A stretch of DNA of 64,000 nt from Pseudomonadota bacterium (lineage in GTDB: Bacteria > Pseudomonadota > Alphaproteobacteria > Rhizobiales > Pleomorphomonadaceae), in contig JAEZHI010000039.1 in NCBI GenBank assembly GCA_023436885.1, forward strand, positions 1 through 64,000, read 5' to 3'. Positions 45,249 through 54,606 of the stretch are shown in pieces; within the stretch, counting starts at the first letter, position 1; each line of letters starts with the position of its first letter. A program made the position numbers and the translations under genes. Below the pieces are notes generated by a model. That model worked only from the letters and a program-made list of their open reading frames with translations, did no database searches and had not been told where the DNA came from.

Positions 45249-46517
45249 TCAGAGCTGCAGCCGGTCGATCATATCCTGCGTGATCAGGCAGATACCGCCC
45301 TCGCTGCGACGGAAGCGTTTAGCGTCGAGCTCCGGGTCTTCGCCCACCACGAGTCCGGCCGGAATGACGACGCCCTTGTCGATGACGCACTTGGTCAGCC
45401 GCGCGCCACGATTGACCTGAACATAGGGCAATATGACGCAGTGCTCGACATCCGAATAGGAGTGAGCGTGCACACCGGTAAACAGCAGTGACTTGTCAAC
45501 GCGGGAGCCGGAAATGATGCACCCGCCCGACACCAGCGAGCTGGTGGCGGCGCCGCGCCGTCCATCCTCGTCGTGGATGAACTTGGCCGGCGGCGTCAGC
45601 TCAGTATAGGTCCAGATCGGCCACTTGTGATCATAGAGGTCGAGTGCCGGGATAAAGTCGGTGAGGTCGATATTGGCTTCCCAGAAAGCGTCGATGGTGC
45701 CGACATCGCGCCAATAGGGCTCAGCCTCAGACGACGAGCGAACGCAACTGTCGGAGAACTTGTGGGCGATCGCCTTGCCGCCCTTCACGATTGTGGGAAT
45801 GATATCCTTGCCGAAGTCGTGGCTGGAGTTCGGATCATCCTGATCCTGGCGCAAAAGGTCGATCAGGAAGCTGGTCTTGAAGACGTAGATGCCCATGGAG
45901 GCGAGCGCCAGATCCGGACGGCCCGGCATGGCCGGCGGATCGGCGGGCTTTTCGACGAAGTCGACGATGCGGGCGTTCTCATCGATGGCCATGACACCAA
46001 AGCCGGTGGCATCCATGCGCGGCACTTCAATGCAGCCCACCGTCACGTCGGCGCCGGACGAGACATGCTGATCGAGCATGATCTCGTAGTCCTGTTTGTA
46101 GATGTGATCACCGGCCAGAATGATGATGTATTCGATGTTATGCGCTTCGATGATGTCGATGTTCTGAGTTACCGCATCGGCGGTTCCGACATACCACTTG
46201 TCCTCGGCTACGCGCTGCGAGGCGGGGAGGATATCGAAGCTTTCGTTGCGCTCCTGGCGGAAAAAGTTCCAGCCATACTGGAGATGGCGGATAAGGCTGT
46301 GCGCCTTGTACTGCGTCGCCACCGAAATACGGCGAATGCCCGAGTTGAGCGCATTGGACAGAGCGAAATCGATGATGCGGCTCTTGCCGCCGAAATAGAC
46401 CGCAGGCTTCGCCCTGCGATCGGTGAGTTCCTTGAGGCGGCTTCCCCGTCCTCCGGCCAGCACGAACGCCATCGCTTCGCGCGCCAACCGTCGATTGCTG
46501 TAAGAACTGTCAATCAT
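45249..46517 (-). CDS. glgC: Glucose-1-phosphate adenylyltransferase
   Basis: 422 residues from the ATG at 46517, four bases after GGGAGGA. It makes ADP-glucose, the committed glycogen step. The N-terminal nucleotidyltransferase has FVLAGGRGSRLKELTDRRAKPAVYFGGK; the substrate loops WYVGTADAVTQN, ILAGDHIYKQDY and FVEKP follow; a left-handed beta-helix C-terminus (about 300-422) provides the allosteric site. It starts the glgC-glgA-glgX-pgm row, although a 337-bp gap with a repeat separates it from glgA. Confidence 0.96.
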   Translation of the reverse strand: MIDSSYSNRRLAREAMAFVLAGGRGSRLKELTDRRAKPAVYFGGKSRIIDFALSNALNSGIRRISVATQYKAHSLIRHLQYGWNFFRQERNESFDILPASQRVAEDKWYVGTADAVTQNIDIIEAHNIEYIIILAGDHIYKQDYEIMLDQHVSSGADVTVGCIEVPRMDATGFGVMAIDENARIVDFVEKPADPPAMPGRPDLALASMGIYVFKTSFLIDLLRQDQDDPNSSHDFGKDIIPTIVKGGKAIAHKFSDSCVRSSSEAEPYWRDVGTIDAFWEANIDLTDFIPALDLYDHKWPIWTYTELTPPAKFIHDEDGRRGAATSSLVSGGCIISGSRVDKSLLFTGVHAHSYSDVEHCVILPYVQVNRGARLTKCVIDKGVVIPAGLVVGEDPELDAKRFRRSEGGICLITQDMIDRLQL

Positions 46518-46791
46518 GCTATCCTCCCGACTTCTCCCGCCGTCGGCCGCTTCCTTCGATGGCGCAGCCGGCAATGCCGGCCCGGAAAGGAACTAGAGAT
46601 GAACTGACAGGCGCTTCTTCCCCGCCCGTCCTTTCGTCAATTTGGCTCGACGTAAGGTTACTATGGCGCGGGAGGGTTAATTTGTCTTCCCCCTATTTTG
46701 GCTGCGAAGGAATTCAAACTCTTGACGAAAACCGGCCAGAAACCGCAGTCAGGAGTGGGCGCCCCGCCCGTTGGGCGAGGCGGCGCTACAA

Positions 46792-47490
46792 TCAAGCGGC
46801 GGGCGACGCCGGACGCTCCAAGACCTTGACGACGGTGCCGACGGGAACCCGCTCGAACAGGTCCATGACGTCCTGATTGATCAGGCGAATGCAGCCCGAC
46901 GAGACGTTGCTACCAATGGTCCACGGCTCCACCGTGCCGTGAATGCGGTAGAGGGTGTCGACGTTGCCCTGGTAGAGATAATGCGCCCGGGCGCCGAGCG
47001 GATTTTCTGGACCGCCAGGCATGCCGTTGGCCCATTTGCGAGAGTTGGGATCGCGCGCCTGCATCTCGACGGGCGGATGCCAGGACGGCCACTTTGCCTT
47101 GCGGCGAATGACGGCAGAGCCGGACCAGGCAAATCCCTCACGGCCGACGCCGATGCCGTAGCGCATGGCCCGACCATCTCCGAGCACCAGGTAAAGGTAG
47201 CGAGCCGGGGTATCGACGATCAAAGTGCCCGCGGGTTCGTCGGTGGTATAGTCGACTTCGCGGCGCAAGAAGGCCGGATTGACGAGCGTCAGGTCGACAG
47301 CAGGAACCTTGAACCCGCTGTCCTCGACCTCGCTGTACATCGCGACATACTCGGCGGACGGCCGGGGATAGCGCTTCGGCTTGGTGGGATCGATGAGGGG
47401 CGGCATGGCCGGCCCGCCAGGATTCGTTACGCAAGCGGCAAGGGCAAGGGGCAGCGCGGCGAGAAAAGCTCGCCTGGACGGTAGGTTCAT
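46792..47490 (-). CDS. L,D-transpeptidase, YkuD family lipoprotein
   Basis: 232 residues from the ATG at 47490, with GTGGAG upstream. The N-terminus is a lipoprotein or Tat-like signal (PSRRAFLAALPLALAAC) with a lipobox cysteine at residue 20. The YkuD domain has IHGTVEPWTIGSNVSSGCIR, carrying the catalytic His and Cys. Such enzymes make 3-3 peptidoglycan cross-links or attach proteins to peptidoglycan. It stands between glgC and hflX; no functional link is evident. Confidence 0.93.
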   Translation of the reverse strand: MNLPSRRAFLAALPLALAACVTNPGGPAMPPLIDPTKPKRYPRPSAEYVAMYSEVEDSGFKVPAVDLTLVNPAFLRREVDYTTDEPAGTLIVDTPARYLYLVLGDGRAMRYGIGVGREGFAWSGSAVIRRKAKWPSWHPPVEMQARDPNSRKWANGMPGGPENPLGARAHYLYQGNVDTLYRIHGTVEPWTIGSNVSSGCIRLINQDVMDLFERVPVGTVVKVLERPASPAA

Positions 47491-47585
47491 GGGCTCCACT
47501 TTCTGCTAAATCGTCGAGTACACATCAAGACAGCCCGATAAACGCGCAACACTTCATTCGGACTGGTAAACGCTTTGAGCAAATA

Positions 47586-48986
47586 TCAGCTATCCGTAAG
47601 CGGAAGCTGAATGCGCTCTCCATATCGTTGGTGAAAAGCGGCCATCGACTTGTCGGCGATGCGGACGCTGAGGTGCAGCGTCCCATCTTCGTCGCCGCGT
47701 CGCTCCAGCACCTCGCCATGATCGTAAAGCCAGGCCAAACCAGCGCCATCGGCAGGATCGAGCGTGACCTCATGGACCGGCCTCGCGCCAACAAGGCGGG
47801 CTTCGATTGTCGCCAGTAACTGGGACAAACCGTCTCCGGTCACAGCCGAGACCACCAACCTCTCCTGGCCGCCGGGCGACTCGGTTGCGGCTTGAGCCAC
47901 GAGGACATCGCGCCGAGCCTCGTCCACCAGATCGATCTTGTTCCAGACCTCGATGATGCGGGTGCGGTCAGTGGGATCGAGCCCAAGCTGCTTCAACACC
48001 TCGGCCACATCGCTTGCCTGTGCTTCGGTATCCTTGTGCGAAATGTCGCGCACATGAAGGATGATCGAGGCCTCGATGACTTCCTCGAGCGTGGCTCTGA
48101 AAGCAGCAACGAGGTGCGTCGGCAAATTGGAGATGAAGCCGACAGTATCGGACAGGATGGCATCCGTTCCGTGCGGCAGCTTGATACGGCGCAGCGTCGG
48201 ATCCAAGGTTGCAAACAGCAGATCCTTGGCGAAGACGTCGGCCTCCGTCAGGCGATTGAACAGCGTCGACTTGCCGGCATTGGTATAGCCGACCAAGGCG
48301 ATGACGGGGTGCGGCACCTTGCGCCGCTGCCGACGGTGCAAGTCTCGCGTCCGCTTGACCTGCTCGAGATCCGCCTCGATGCGGGTGATCTTTTCCTGGA
48401 GCTGACGACGGTCGGCTTCGATCTGCGTTTCGCCGGGGCCGCCGAGAAAGCCGAAGCCGCCACGCTGCCGCTCAAGGTGGGTCCACGAACGAACAAGGCG
48501 TGACTTTTGGTATTTGAGGTGGGCAAGCTCAACTTGCAGCCGGCCTTCGCGGGTCCGCGCGCGCTCGCCGAAAATCTCGAGGATAAGTCCGGTCCGATCG
48601 ATGACCTTTGTCTTCCAGGCCTTTTCCAGATTGCGCTGCTGAATGGGTGTCAGAGCGTGGTCGACGATAGCAAGGTCGATCTCCTCGGCCTTCACCGTCT
48701 CACCGATCTCCTCGACCTTGCCCGCACCAAACAAGGTCGCGGGCTTGGGCTGACTGACCGGAACCGGCAGCGTGGCACGGACATCGAGATCGATCGCTTG
48801 CGCAAGACCGAAGGCTTCTTCAAGTCGCGCTTCAAGGTCGCGCTGAGTGGCAGCGGCAGTCTCGTCCCGGCTCCCCCGCTGACGCAGGTCAGGTACAAGG
48901 ACAATCGCCCTCGCCGGTTCCTCGATGCGATCAATACCCTTCTTGCGAGAGCGGCCGCCCTCTTCAAGACTCTCTTCGTCGGTCAC
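47586..48986 (-). CDS. hflX: GTPase HflX
   Basis: 466 residues from the GTG at 48986, which follows GGGAGGTCAA; a GTG seven codons upstream is the alternative. The N-terminal HflX domain has ATLFGAGKVEEI and VDHALTPIQQRNLEK, a coiled linker follows, and the Obg-HflX GTPase has P-loop GYTNAGKST, G3 DTVGF and G4 NKID. HflX binds 50S and 70S ribosomes and rescues or splits stalled ones, often after heat stress. It lies just downstream of hfq, the classical arrangement. Confidence 0.96.
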   Translation of the reverse strand: MTDEESLEEGGRSRKKGIDRIEEPARAIVLVPDLRQRGSRDETAAATQRDLEARLEEAFGLAQAIDLDVRATLPVPVSQPKPATLFGAGKVEEIGETVKAEEIDLAIVDHALTPIQQRNLEKAWKTKVIDRTGLILEIFGERARTREGRLQVELAHLKYQKSRLVRSWTHLERQRGGFGFLGGPGETQIEADRRQLQEKITRIEADLEQVKRTRDLHRRQRRKVPHPVIALVGYTNAGKSTLFNRLTEADVFAKDLLFATLDPTLRRIKLPHGTDAILSDTVGFISNLPTHLVAAFRATLEEVIEASIILHVRDISHKDTEAQASDVAEVLKQLGLDPTDRTRIIEVWNKIDLVDEARRDVLVAQAATESPGGQERLVVSAVTGDGLSQLLATIEARLVGARPVHEVTLDPADGAGLAWLYDHGEVLERRGDEDGTLHLSVRIADKSMAAFHQRYGERIQLPLTDS

Positions 48987-49087
48987 TTGACCTCCCGGAA
49001 GTCGCACTGCTGGCGACCAATTCAGGTTTCCGCCAAAGCCCGCTCACGGGGAGTGCCGTGAGCGGACGACAACGGAACAAACCGCGC

Positions 49088-49330
49088 TCAGTTCGGTTCC
49101 TCGCTGCCTTCGAAAAGGGCCAGCGGCTGAGCCGGCATAATGGTGGAAATGGCATGCTTGTAGACGAGCTGCGAGTGCCCGTCGCGGCGCAGAAGCACAC
49201 AGAAATTGTCAAACCAGGTGACCACGCCCTGAAGCTTGACACCGTTGATCAGAAAAATCGTGAGTGAAATCTTGTTCTTACGGACGTGATTAAGGAAAGT
49301 GTCCTGCAGGTTCTGGGCTTTGTCCGCCAT
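49088..49330 (-). CDS. hfq: RNA chaperone Hfq
   Basis: 80 residues from the ATG at 49330, with AAAAGG before it; the 16 codons upstream in the open frame do not resemble Hfq. The Sm1 motif NGVKLQGVVTWFDNFCVLL and Sm2 region YKHAISTIMP are intact, as is the N-terminal proximal-face stretch QNLQDTFLNHVRK. The hexamer pairs small RNAs with mRNAs. The C-terminus is short, as in other Rhizobiales. Confidence 0.97.
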   Translation of the reverse strand: MADKAQNLQDTFLNHVRKNKISLTIFLINGVKLQGVVTWFDNFCVLLRRDGHSQLVYKHAISTIMPAQPLALFEGSEEPN

Positions 49331-49526
49331 TTTTTTCGGCCTTTTCGACTTCGTTTTTTTGTAAGGGGCAAACGTCACACCGACGCCACGCGTCGCCCTG
49401 ACTTATGGTTACGCCGGGCACGTCGGAAATTACCAGTCCATTTCGAATGCGTGTCACGCCTCGCGGGCTCGTCTTATCCGTGTTTCCGCGGCCATGTGAC
49501 AATTTTGCCCAGGATGGGTATAGCCG

Positions 49527-50387
49527 TCAAATAGGCGTGCGCTCAGCGATGTCATGAAAGCGCTGCCTCAGACGCGCAGCGACACTACCCGGCTCACCGT
49601 TGGCGACGGTCTCGCCGTCGACACTGACTACGGGACAGAGAATCGCGCCGGCCGATGTCAGAAAGACTTCGCGCGCCGTTTTCATCTCGGCGACAGTGAA
49701 GCCCCGCTCCACCACCGGCACGCCTTCGGCAGCCGCAACGTCCATCAGAACCGAGCGGGTAATGCCGCGCAGAATACCGCGCTCGGCTGGCCGCGTGACA
49801 AGGCGGCCTTCGGCATCCACCAGCCAAACATTGGCCGATGAGCCTTCGGTGACATAGCCTTCCGCGTCGACGAAGATCGCTTCGAAAGCCCCGGCTTCAC
49901 GCGCCGCCTGCTTTGCCAGCGCGTTGGGCAACAGGCCCACTGTCTTGATATCCACGCGTTCCCAGCGATTGTCGGGAAGGGTAACGACGGCAACTCCCTT
50001 TTCGTAGCGAAGGGCCGCAGCCGCGACATCCAATAGCTTAGCCGTCGCCGTGAAAGTCGGTTGCACGCCTGTCGGAAACGCGTGGTCGCGCGGGGCTGCG
50101 CCACGTGAGATCTGCCAATAGACGTAACCATTCTCGACCCTGTTGCGGCGAGCGACTTCGCGCAGAACGTGGGTCATGGCCGCGCGGCTCATCGGCGCTG
50201 CGATCCTGAGTTCAGACAGCGAGCGATCAAGCCGATCGAGGTGGCGGCGAAGGTCAATAATCGCGCCGTCCTTGATCTGGCAGGCTTCGTAGACCGCATC
50301 GGCGAACTGATTGCCTCGATCCTCGACGCTGACGACCGCCTCCCTGGACGGAACATAGCGTCCGTTGACATAGGTGATGCGAGACAT
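49527..50387 (-). CDS. dat: D-amino-acid transaminase-like class IV aminotransferase
   Basis: 286 residues from the ATG at 50387, after GGAGAG. The fold-type IV PLP enzyme blocks are EDRGNQFADAVYEACQ near the N-terminus, the PLP lysine in LPNALAKQAARE, EGYVTEGSSANVWLV, and ILRGITRSVLMDVA for phosphate binding. These fit D-alanine/D-amino-acid aminotransferases, though branched-chain or aminodeoxychorismate lyase activity cannot be excluded by eye. It lies between lolD and hfq. Confidence 0.88.
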   Translation of the reverse strand: MSRITYVNGRYVPSREAVVSVEDRGNQFADAVYEACQIKDGAIIDLRRHLDRLDRSLSELRIAAPMSRAAMTHVLREVARRNRVENGYVYWQISRGAAPRDHAFPTGVQPTFTATAKLLDVAAAALRYEKGVAVVTLPDNRWERVDIKTVGLLPNALAKQAAREAGAFEAIFVDAEGYVTEGSSANVWLVDAEGRLVTRPAERGILRGITRSVLMDVAAAEGVPVVERGFTVAEMKTAREVFLTSAGAILCPVVSVDGETVANGEPGSVAARLRQRFHDIAERTPI

Positions 50388-50424
50388 GGTCAACTCTCCA
50401 GGGACAGTTCAGCGAAGCAACGGT

Positions 50425-51138
50425 TCACTCAAGCTCGACGATCCGCCCTTCATCGAGAGTGATGCGCCGGTCCATCCGTTCGGCCAGCGCCATGTTGTGC
50501 GTGGCGATGATCGCGGCAAGGCCGGTAGCCCTGACGAGCGCCGCCAGCGCATCGAACACATAATGGGACGTCTTGGGGTCGAGGTTGCCGGTCGGCTCGT
50601 CGGCAAGCAGCACCTTGGGCGCGTTGGCAACGGCTCGAGCAATGGCAACGCGCTGCCGTTCACCGCCCGACAACTGCGACGGCAAATGGGTGCCACGCTT
50701 TTCCAGCCGCATATAGGCCAGAAGGTCGTGACCGCGTTTGGCGGCCTCCTTCTTGTCGAGGCCGGCGATCATCATCGGGATCATCAGGTTCTCAAGCGCG
50801 GTAAACTCCGGCAGGAGATGATGGAACTGATAGACGAAGCCGATCTCGGTACGACGGAGACGCGTACGAGCGGCATCGTCGAGCTTGCCGCAGGCCTTGC
50901 CACCGATAAGGATGTCCCCGGAATCCGGCTTCTCAAGGAGTCCCGTGATATGGAGGAGCGTCGATTTGCCGGCGCCTGAGGGGGCGACAAGTGCCGTCAG
51001 TTCACCAGAGAACAGGTTGAAGTCGCAGCCCCGAAGGATCGGCAGCGTCCCCGTGCCTTCCTTGTAGGACTTCTCGATGCCGACCAGCTTCAGCACCGGA
51101 TCTTCGACACCGGTAATGAGAGTTTCCATGGCCGGCAT
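50425..51138 (-). CDS. lolD: Lipoprotein-releasing system ATP-binding protein LolD
   Basis: 237 residues from the ATG at 51138, which overlaps the lolC/E stop by one base (TGATG). Walker A is APSGAGKST, the signature is LSGGERQRVAIARA, and Walker B is VLLADEPTGNLD. It provides energy for extracting outer-membrane lipoproteins from the inner membrane together with the permease encoded before it. Confidence 0.95.
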   Translation of the reverse strand: MPAMETLITGVEDPVLKLVGIEKSYKEGTGTLPILRGCDFNLFSGELTALVAPSGAGKSTLLHITGLLEKPDSGDILIGGKACGKLDDAARTRLRRTEIGFVYQFHHLLPEFTALENLMIPMMIAGLDKKEAAKRGHDLLAYMRLEKRGTHLPSQLSGGERQRVAIARAVANAPKVLLADEPTGNLDPKTSHYVFDALAALVRATGLAAIIATHNMALAERMDRRITLDEGRIVELE

Positions 51139-52406
51139 CACTCGTACCTCAGCGCGTCGACGGGATCGAGACGGGCCGCCTTCCAGGCGGGATAAATGGT
51201 GGCGACGAAGGAGAGCACCAGCGCCATGATCAGCACGCTGACCGTCTCGTGCATCTGCATGTCGGCCGGCAGTTGGCTGAGATAATAGAGCTCAGGCGAG
51301 AAAAGCTCCGTCGAGGTCAGCCAGGACACGAACTGCCGGATTTTCTCGACGTTGAGGCAGACGACGAGACCAAGCCCGAACCCGGCGATCGTGCCGGCGA
51401 CACCGATCGCCGAACCGGTGATCAGGAAGATGCGCAGAATAGCGCCACGGCTCGCCCCCATGGTGCGAAGAATGGCGATGTCGTGACTCTTGTCCTTGAC
51501 CAGCATGGTCATGCCCGAGACGATGTTGAGCGCTGCCACGAGCACGATCAGAGTCAGGATCATGAACATGACGTTGCGCTCGACCTCGAGGGCCGAGAAG
51601 AATGTGACGTTGCGCTGCCGCCAGTCGGTTATCAGTACCGGGCGACCGGCATCGACGGTCAGCTTATCCTTGATCGATCCGATGTCGTCGGGATTGTTGA
51701 GGAAGACGTCGATCGCGGTGACCTTGTCCTCCATCATGAAATACTTCTGTGCCTCGGCGATCGGCATGAACACGAAGGTGCCGTCGTATTCGCTCATGCC
51801 GATCTTGAAGATGGCGGCGACCGGATAAGCCTTGACGCGCGGCGTCGTTCCAAGCGCCGTCACATTACCCTTCGGGCTGACCAGGGTAATCTTGTCGCCG
51901 ACCGTGACGCCGAGGCTCTCGGCGAGACGCTGGCCAATGGCGACGCCGACGCCGTCATCGAACTTGTCGAAGGAGCCGACCTGAACGGTATTGTAGACAA
52001 GCGGAAGCTTCTGGAGGTCGGCGCTGCGCACACCGCGCACCAGCACACCAAAGGCTCCGGAGGGACCTGAGGCCAGCACCTGCCCTTCCACGAAAGGCAT
52101 GGCGATCTTGACGCCGGGTACGCCGGCAAGGCGGTCGGCGACCGAGGCGTAATCAGTGAGAGGGCTGTCGATGGGCTGAACCACAGCGTGTCCATTGATG
52201 CCGAGGATCTTGTCCATCAGCTGGCCACGGAATCCGTTCATCACCGCCATGACGATGATCAGCGTGGCCACGCCCAGCATGATGCCGACAAAGGAAAAGC
52301 CCGCGATCACCGAGATGAAAGCTTCCTTGCGACGGGACCTCAGATAACGGCCGGCCAGTTTCCATTCGAAGGGGGCGAAGGGCCGCCCCGCTTTCGCCTC
52401 GCTCAT
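51138..52406 (-). CDS. lolC: Lipoprotein-releasing system transmembrane protein (LolC/LolE family)
   Basis: 422 residues from the ATG at 52406, with GGAGGTCTTTGC upstream. One N-terminal helix (about 25-50, FSFVGIMLGVATLIIVMAVMN) precedes a large periplasmic domain (about 60-265), and three C-terminal helices form the FtsX-like permease, with GMTMLVKDKSHDIAILRTMG. Only one such gene is present, so the transporter may be a homodimer as in many alphaproteobacteria rather than LolC plus LolE. Confidence 0.93.
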   Translation of the reverse strand: MSEAKAGRPFAPFEWKLAGRYLRSRRKEAFISVIAGFSFVGIMLGVATLIIVMAVMNGFRGQLMDKILGINGHAVVQPIDSPLTDYASVADRLAGVPGVKIAMPFVEGQVLASGPSGAFGVLVRGVRSADLQKLPLVYNTVQVGSFDKFDDGVGVAIGQRLAESLGVTVGDKITLVSPKGNVTALGTTPRVKAYPVAAIFKIGMSEYDGTFVFMPIAEAQKYFMMEDKVTAIDVFLNNPDDIGSIKDKLTVDAGRPVLITDWRQRNVTFFSALEVERNVMFMILTLIVLVAALNIVSGMTMLVKDKSHDIAILRTMGASRGAILRIFLITGSAIGVAGTIAGFGLGLVVCLNVEKIRQFVSWLTSTELFSPELYYLSQLPADMQMHETVSVLIMALVLSFVATIYPAWKAARLDPVDALRYE

Positions 52407-52572
52407 GCAAAGACCTCCAAACGCCGGCCAAACATAGGAATTCCGCGCCATGGCCGCAAAGCCAGATGGTCGACTCGCGGACGCCACCGGACGGCGACGT
52501 GTGAGACTAGCAAATTCCGTCCGCTGACAAGCTGCTGTTTCCGGGTTTTCCAGACGGAATCGGGCAGCTACA

Positions 52573-52595
52573 AGGGGCGGCACTTAACCGCCCCT
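52573..52595 (-). terminator. Hairpin after proS
   Basis: An 8-bp perfect stem (52573-52580 with 52588-52595), 7-nt loop, 12 bp past the proS stop. The U-tract on the minus strand is poor (TTGTAG), so termination may be incomplete and allow read-through into lolC. Confidence 0.45.
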
Positions 52596-52607
52596 CTTCA
52601 GCGACAA

Positions 52608-53930
52608 TCAGGCCTTTTCTGTGACGCGGGCGATAGCGGACTCCAGCGACACCAGTTCTTTCTCACCAGTGGCGCGACGCTTCAGCTCGACGACGCCGTC
52701 GGCCAAGCCCTTCGGGCCGATGATGATCTGCCACGGCAGACCGATCAGATCCATCGACGCAAACTTGGCGCCCGGGCGAGCCGCCGTGTCGTCGTAGAGC
52801 GGGTCCTTGCCGGCCGCGGCGAGCTTCGCGTAAGCGTCCTCGCAGGCCGCGCTCACGGCCGCGTCGTCCGAGCGCAGGCTCACGACGCCAGCGCCGAACG
52901 GCGCGACGCTTTCCGGCCAGATGATGCCGGCGTCATCATGGCTCGCCTCGATGATGGCGCCGATGAGGCGCGACACACCGATGCCATAGGAGCCCATGAT
53001 CACCGGCTGCTCGCTGCCATCGGCCATCGCCACCTTGGCGCCCATCGGCTCGGAATACTTGGTTCCGAACGAGAAGATGTGTCCGACTTCGATGCCGCGC
53101 GCCGAGACACGCCGCTCTTGGGGCAGAGCCGCGAAGGCCGCTTCGTCGTGCATTTCGTCGGTCGCGGCATAGCGGCTGGTGAACATGTCGACGATCGGCG
53201 ACAGATCGCCATCGAAATCGACATCCTCACCGGGTACTGGCAGATCCAGCAGGTCCTTGTCGCAGAAAACGGCACTCTCGCCTGTCGATGCAAGAATGAT
53301 GAACTCATGGCTGAGCTTGCCGCCGATCGGCCCGGTATCGGCCCGCATCGGAATGGCGGTGAGGCCGAGACGCTTGTAGGTCCTGAGATAGGCGACGAAC
53401 ATCTTGTGGTAGGCGCGCAGAGCGCCGGCCTGATCGACGTCGAAGGAGTAGGCATCCTTCATCAGGAACTCGCGGCCACGCATCACACCGAAGCGCGGGC
53501 GGACTTCGTCACGGAACTTCCACTGAATATTGTAGAGGTTGAGCGGCAGGTCGCGATAGGAGCGGACGTAGGTGCGGAAGATGTCCGTGACGACCTCCTC
53601 GGCCGTCGGACCATAAAGCATCTCCCGCTCATGGCGATCGATGATGCGCAGCATCTCCTTGCCATAGGCGTCGTAGCGACCGCTTTCGCGCCAGAGGTCA
53701 GCCGGCTGAATGGACGGCATGAGGATCTCAACGGCACCGGAGCGGTCCTGCTCCTCACGCACGATCCCTTCGATCTTCTTCAGAACCTTGAGGCCGAGCG
53801 GCAGCCAGGAGTAGATGCCGGCGTTCTGCTGACGCATCATGCCGGCGCGCAACATCAGGCGATGCGAGACGATCTCCGCCTCCTTGGGCGCCTCTTTGAG
53901 AATGGGCAGGAAATACCGGCTGAGACGCAT
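52608..53930 (-). CDS. proS: Prolyl-tRNA synthetase (short alphaproteobacterial type)
   Basis: 440 residues, the compact bacterial form without the editing domain that E. coli ProS carries in the middle. Class II motifs: motif 1 region GIYSWLPLGLKVLKKI, motif 2 FRDEVRPRFGVMRGREFLMKDAYSF, motif 3 GSYGIGVSRLIGAI. An anticodon-binding domain ends the protein (about 340-440). AGAGGA precedes the ATG. Lack of the insertion means deacylation of Ala-tRNA-Pro, if done, needs a separate protein. Confidence 0.96.
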   Translation of the reverse strand: MRLSRYFLPILKEAPKEAEIVSHRLMLRAGMMRQQNAGIYSWLPLGLKVLKKIEGIVREEQDRSGAVEILMPSIQPADLWRESGRYDAYGKEMLRIIDRHEREMLYGPTAEEVVTDIFRTYVRSYRDLPLNLYNIQWKFRDEVRPRFGVMRGREFLMKDAYSFDVDQAGALRAYHKMFVAYLRTYKRLGLTAIPMRADTGPIGGKLSHEFIILASTGESAVFCDKDLLDLPVPGEDVDFDGDLSPIVDMFTSRYAATDEMHDEAAFAALPQERRVSARGIEVGHIFSFGTKYSEPMGAKVAMADGSEQPVIMGSYGIGVSRLIGAIIEASHDDAGIIWPESVAPFGAGVVSLRSDDAAVSAACEDAYAKLAAAGKDPLYDDTAARPGAKFASMDLIGLPWQIIIGPKGLADGVVELKRRATGEKELVSLESAIARVTEKA

Positions 53931-54445
53931 GGAATCCTCTCGCGCTTCTATTCATTGAGCGCGCTACTCAAAGCGCATCGACCCTCAAAAAACAAGACCG
54001 ATCGGTTGCCGATGTATCGAAAGCAACGTGGCGTCCGGCAGATCGCTATGACTTTAGTCTATGGGGCAAATCACGGATGGAATGCCAACTCGGAATCAAT
54101 CCAGTTCGTTTTGGCAAGTCACTGATAAAGCTCAATTTTTAAATTTCATTCTTCGAAAAAGCTGAATTAACCGGCCATGATGAAGAAGCATGCAGCCTAT
54201 GCACAAATGGATGACAAACGAAAAATCGCAGTGTATGGTACCCGCCATAAACAAGGACGGCACCGCCAAAAGACGAAATGCCTCAGTAAATGGGGCCGTC
54301 AAAATAGGCAAAATTAGAATGTCGTTCAGTAATCGCGGTCTGAGTCTTGGGAGGGAAAACCATATAGGCGCGGAAAACGCTGCCGCCAGCGGATGGATTG
54401 GGAGGTCTTTCTATCTGTAGGCTTTATGGGCTGACACGCGGAACT
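53931..54445. other. Long AT-rich gap between proS and pirin
   Basis: 515 bp with no secure gene, in a noticeably lower-GC stretch than either neighbour. Both flanking genes point away from it, so it should hold both promoters. A possible decayed gene and an unassigned terminator lie at its right-hand end (separate entries). Confidence 0.4.
54178..54420 (+). pseudogene. Possible decayed P-loop ATPase fragment (very tentative)
   Basis: From the ATG at 54178 the frame begins with DDKRKIAVYG, which resembles the start of NifH/BchL/ParA-type ATPases just before their KGGIGKST loop. The expected loop is not intact; after a shift of frame the next codons give KDGTAK and later VKIGKI. The frame then meets a stop at 54316. 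I see no intact gene. A 76-codon open frame at 54190-54420 is an alternative reading with no recognised product. Confidence 0.18.
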
Positions 54446-54475
54446 AAAAGCAGGGCTTAGGCCCTGCTTTTTTAT
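54446..54475 (+). terminator. Strong intrinsic terminator without an assigned gene
   Basis: An 11-bp perfect stem (54446-54456 with 54461-54471), loop TTAG, running into TTTTTT. The left arm starts with AAAA, so it could also work leftward. Neither neighbour ends here: proS reads away to the left and pirin away to the right. Confidence 0.85.
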
Positions 54476-54606
54476 TTGTGGTCATATGGGGCGCTTGGCA
54501 ACAGGGCTTTCTTTGACCTGCGCATTGAAAACACCGTTCAACAAACGGCTTCTATCGTTCATCAGAGGAACCACTTATCCTACCCGACAACTGGAAAGGA
54601 TAAGCC

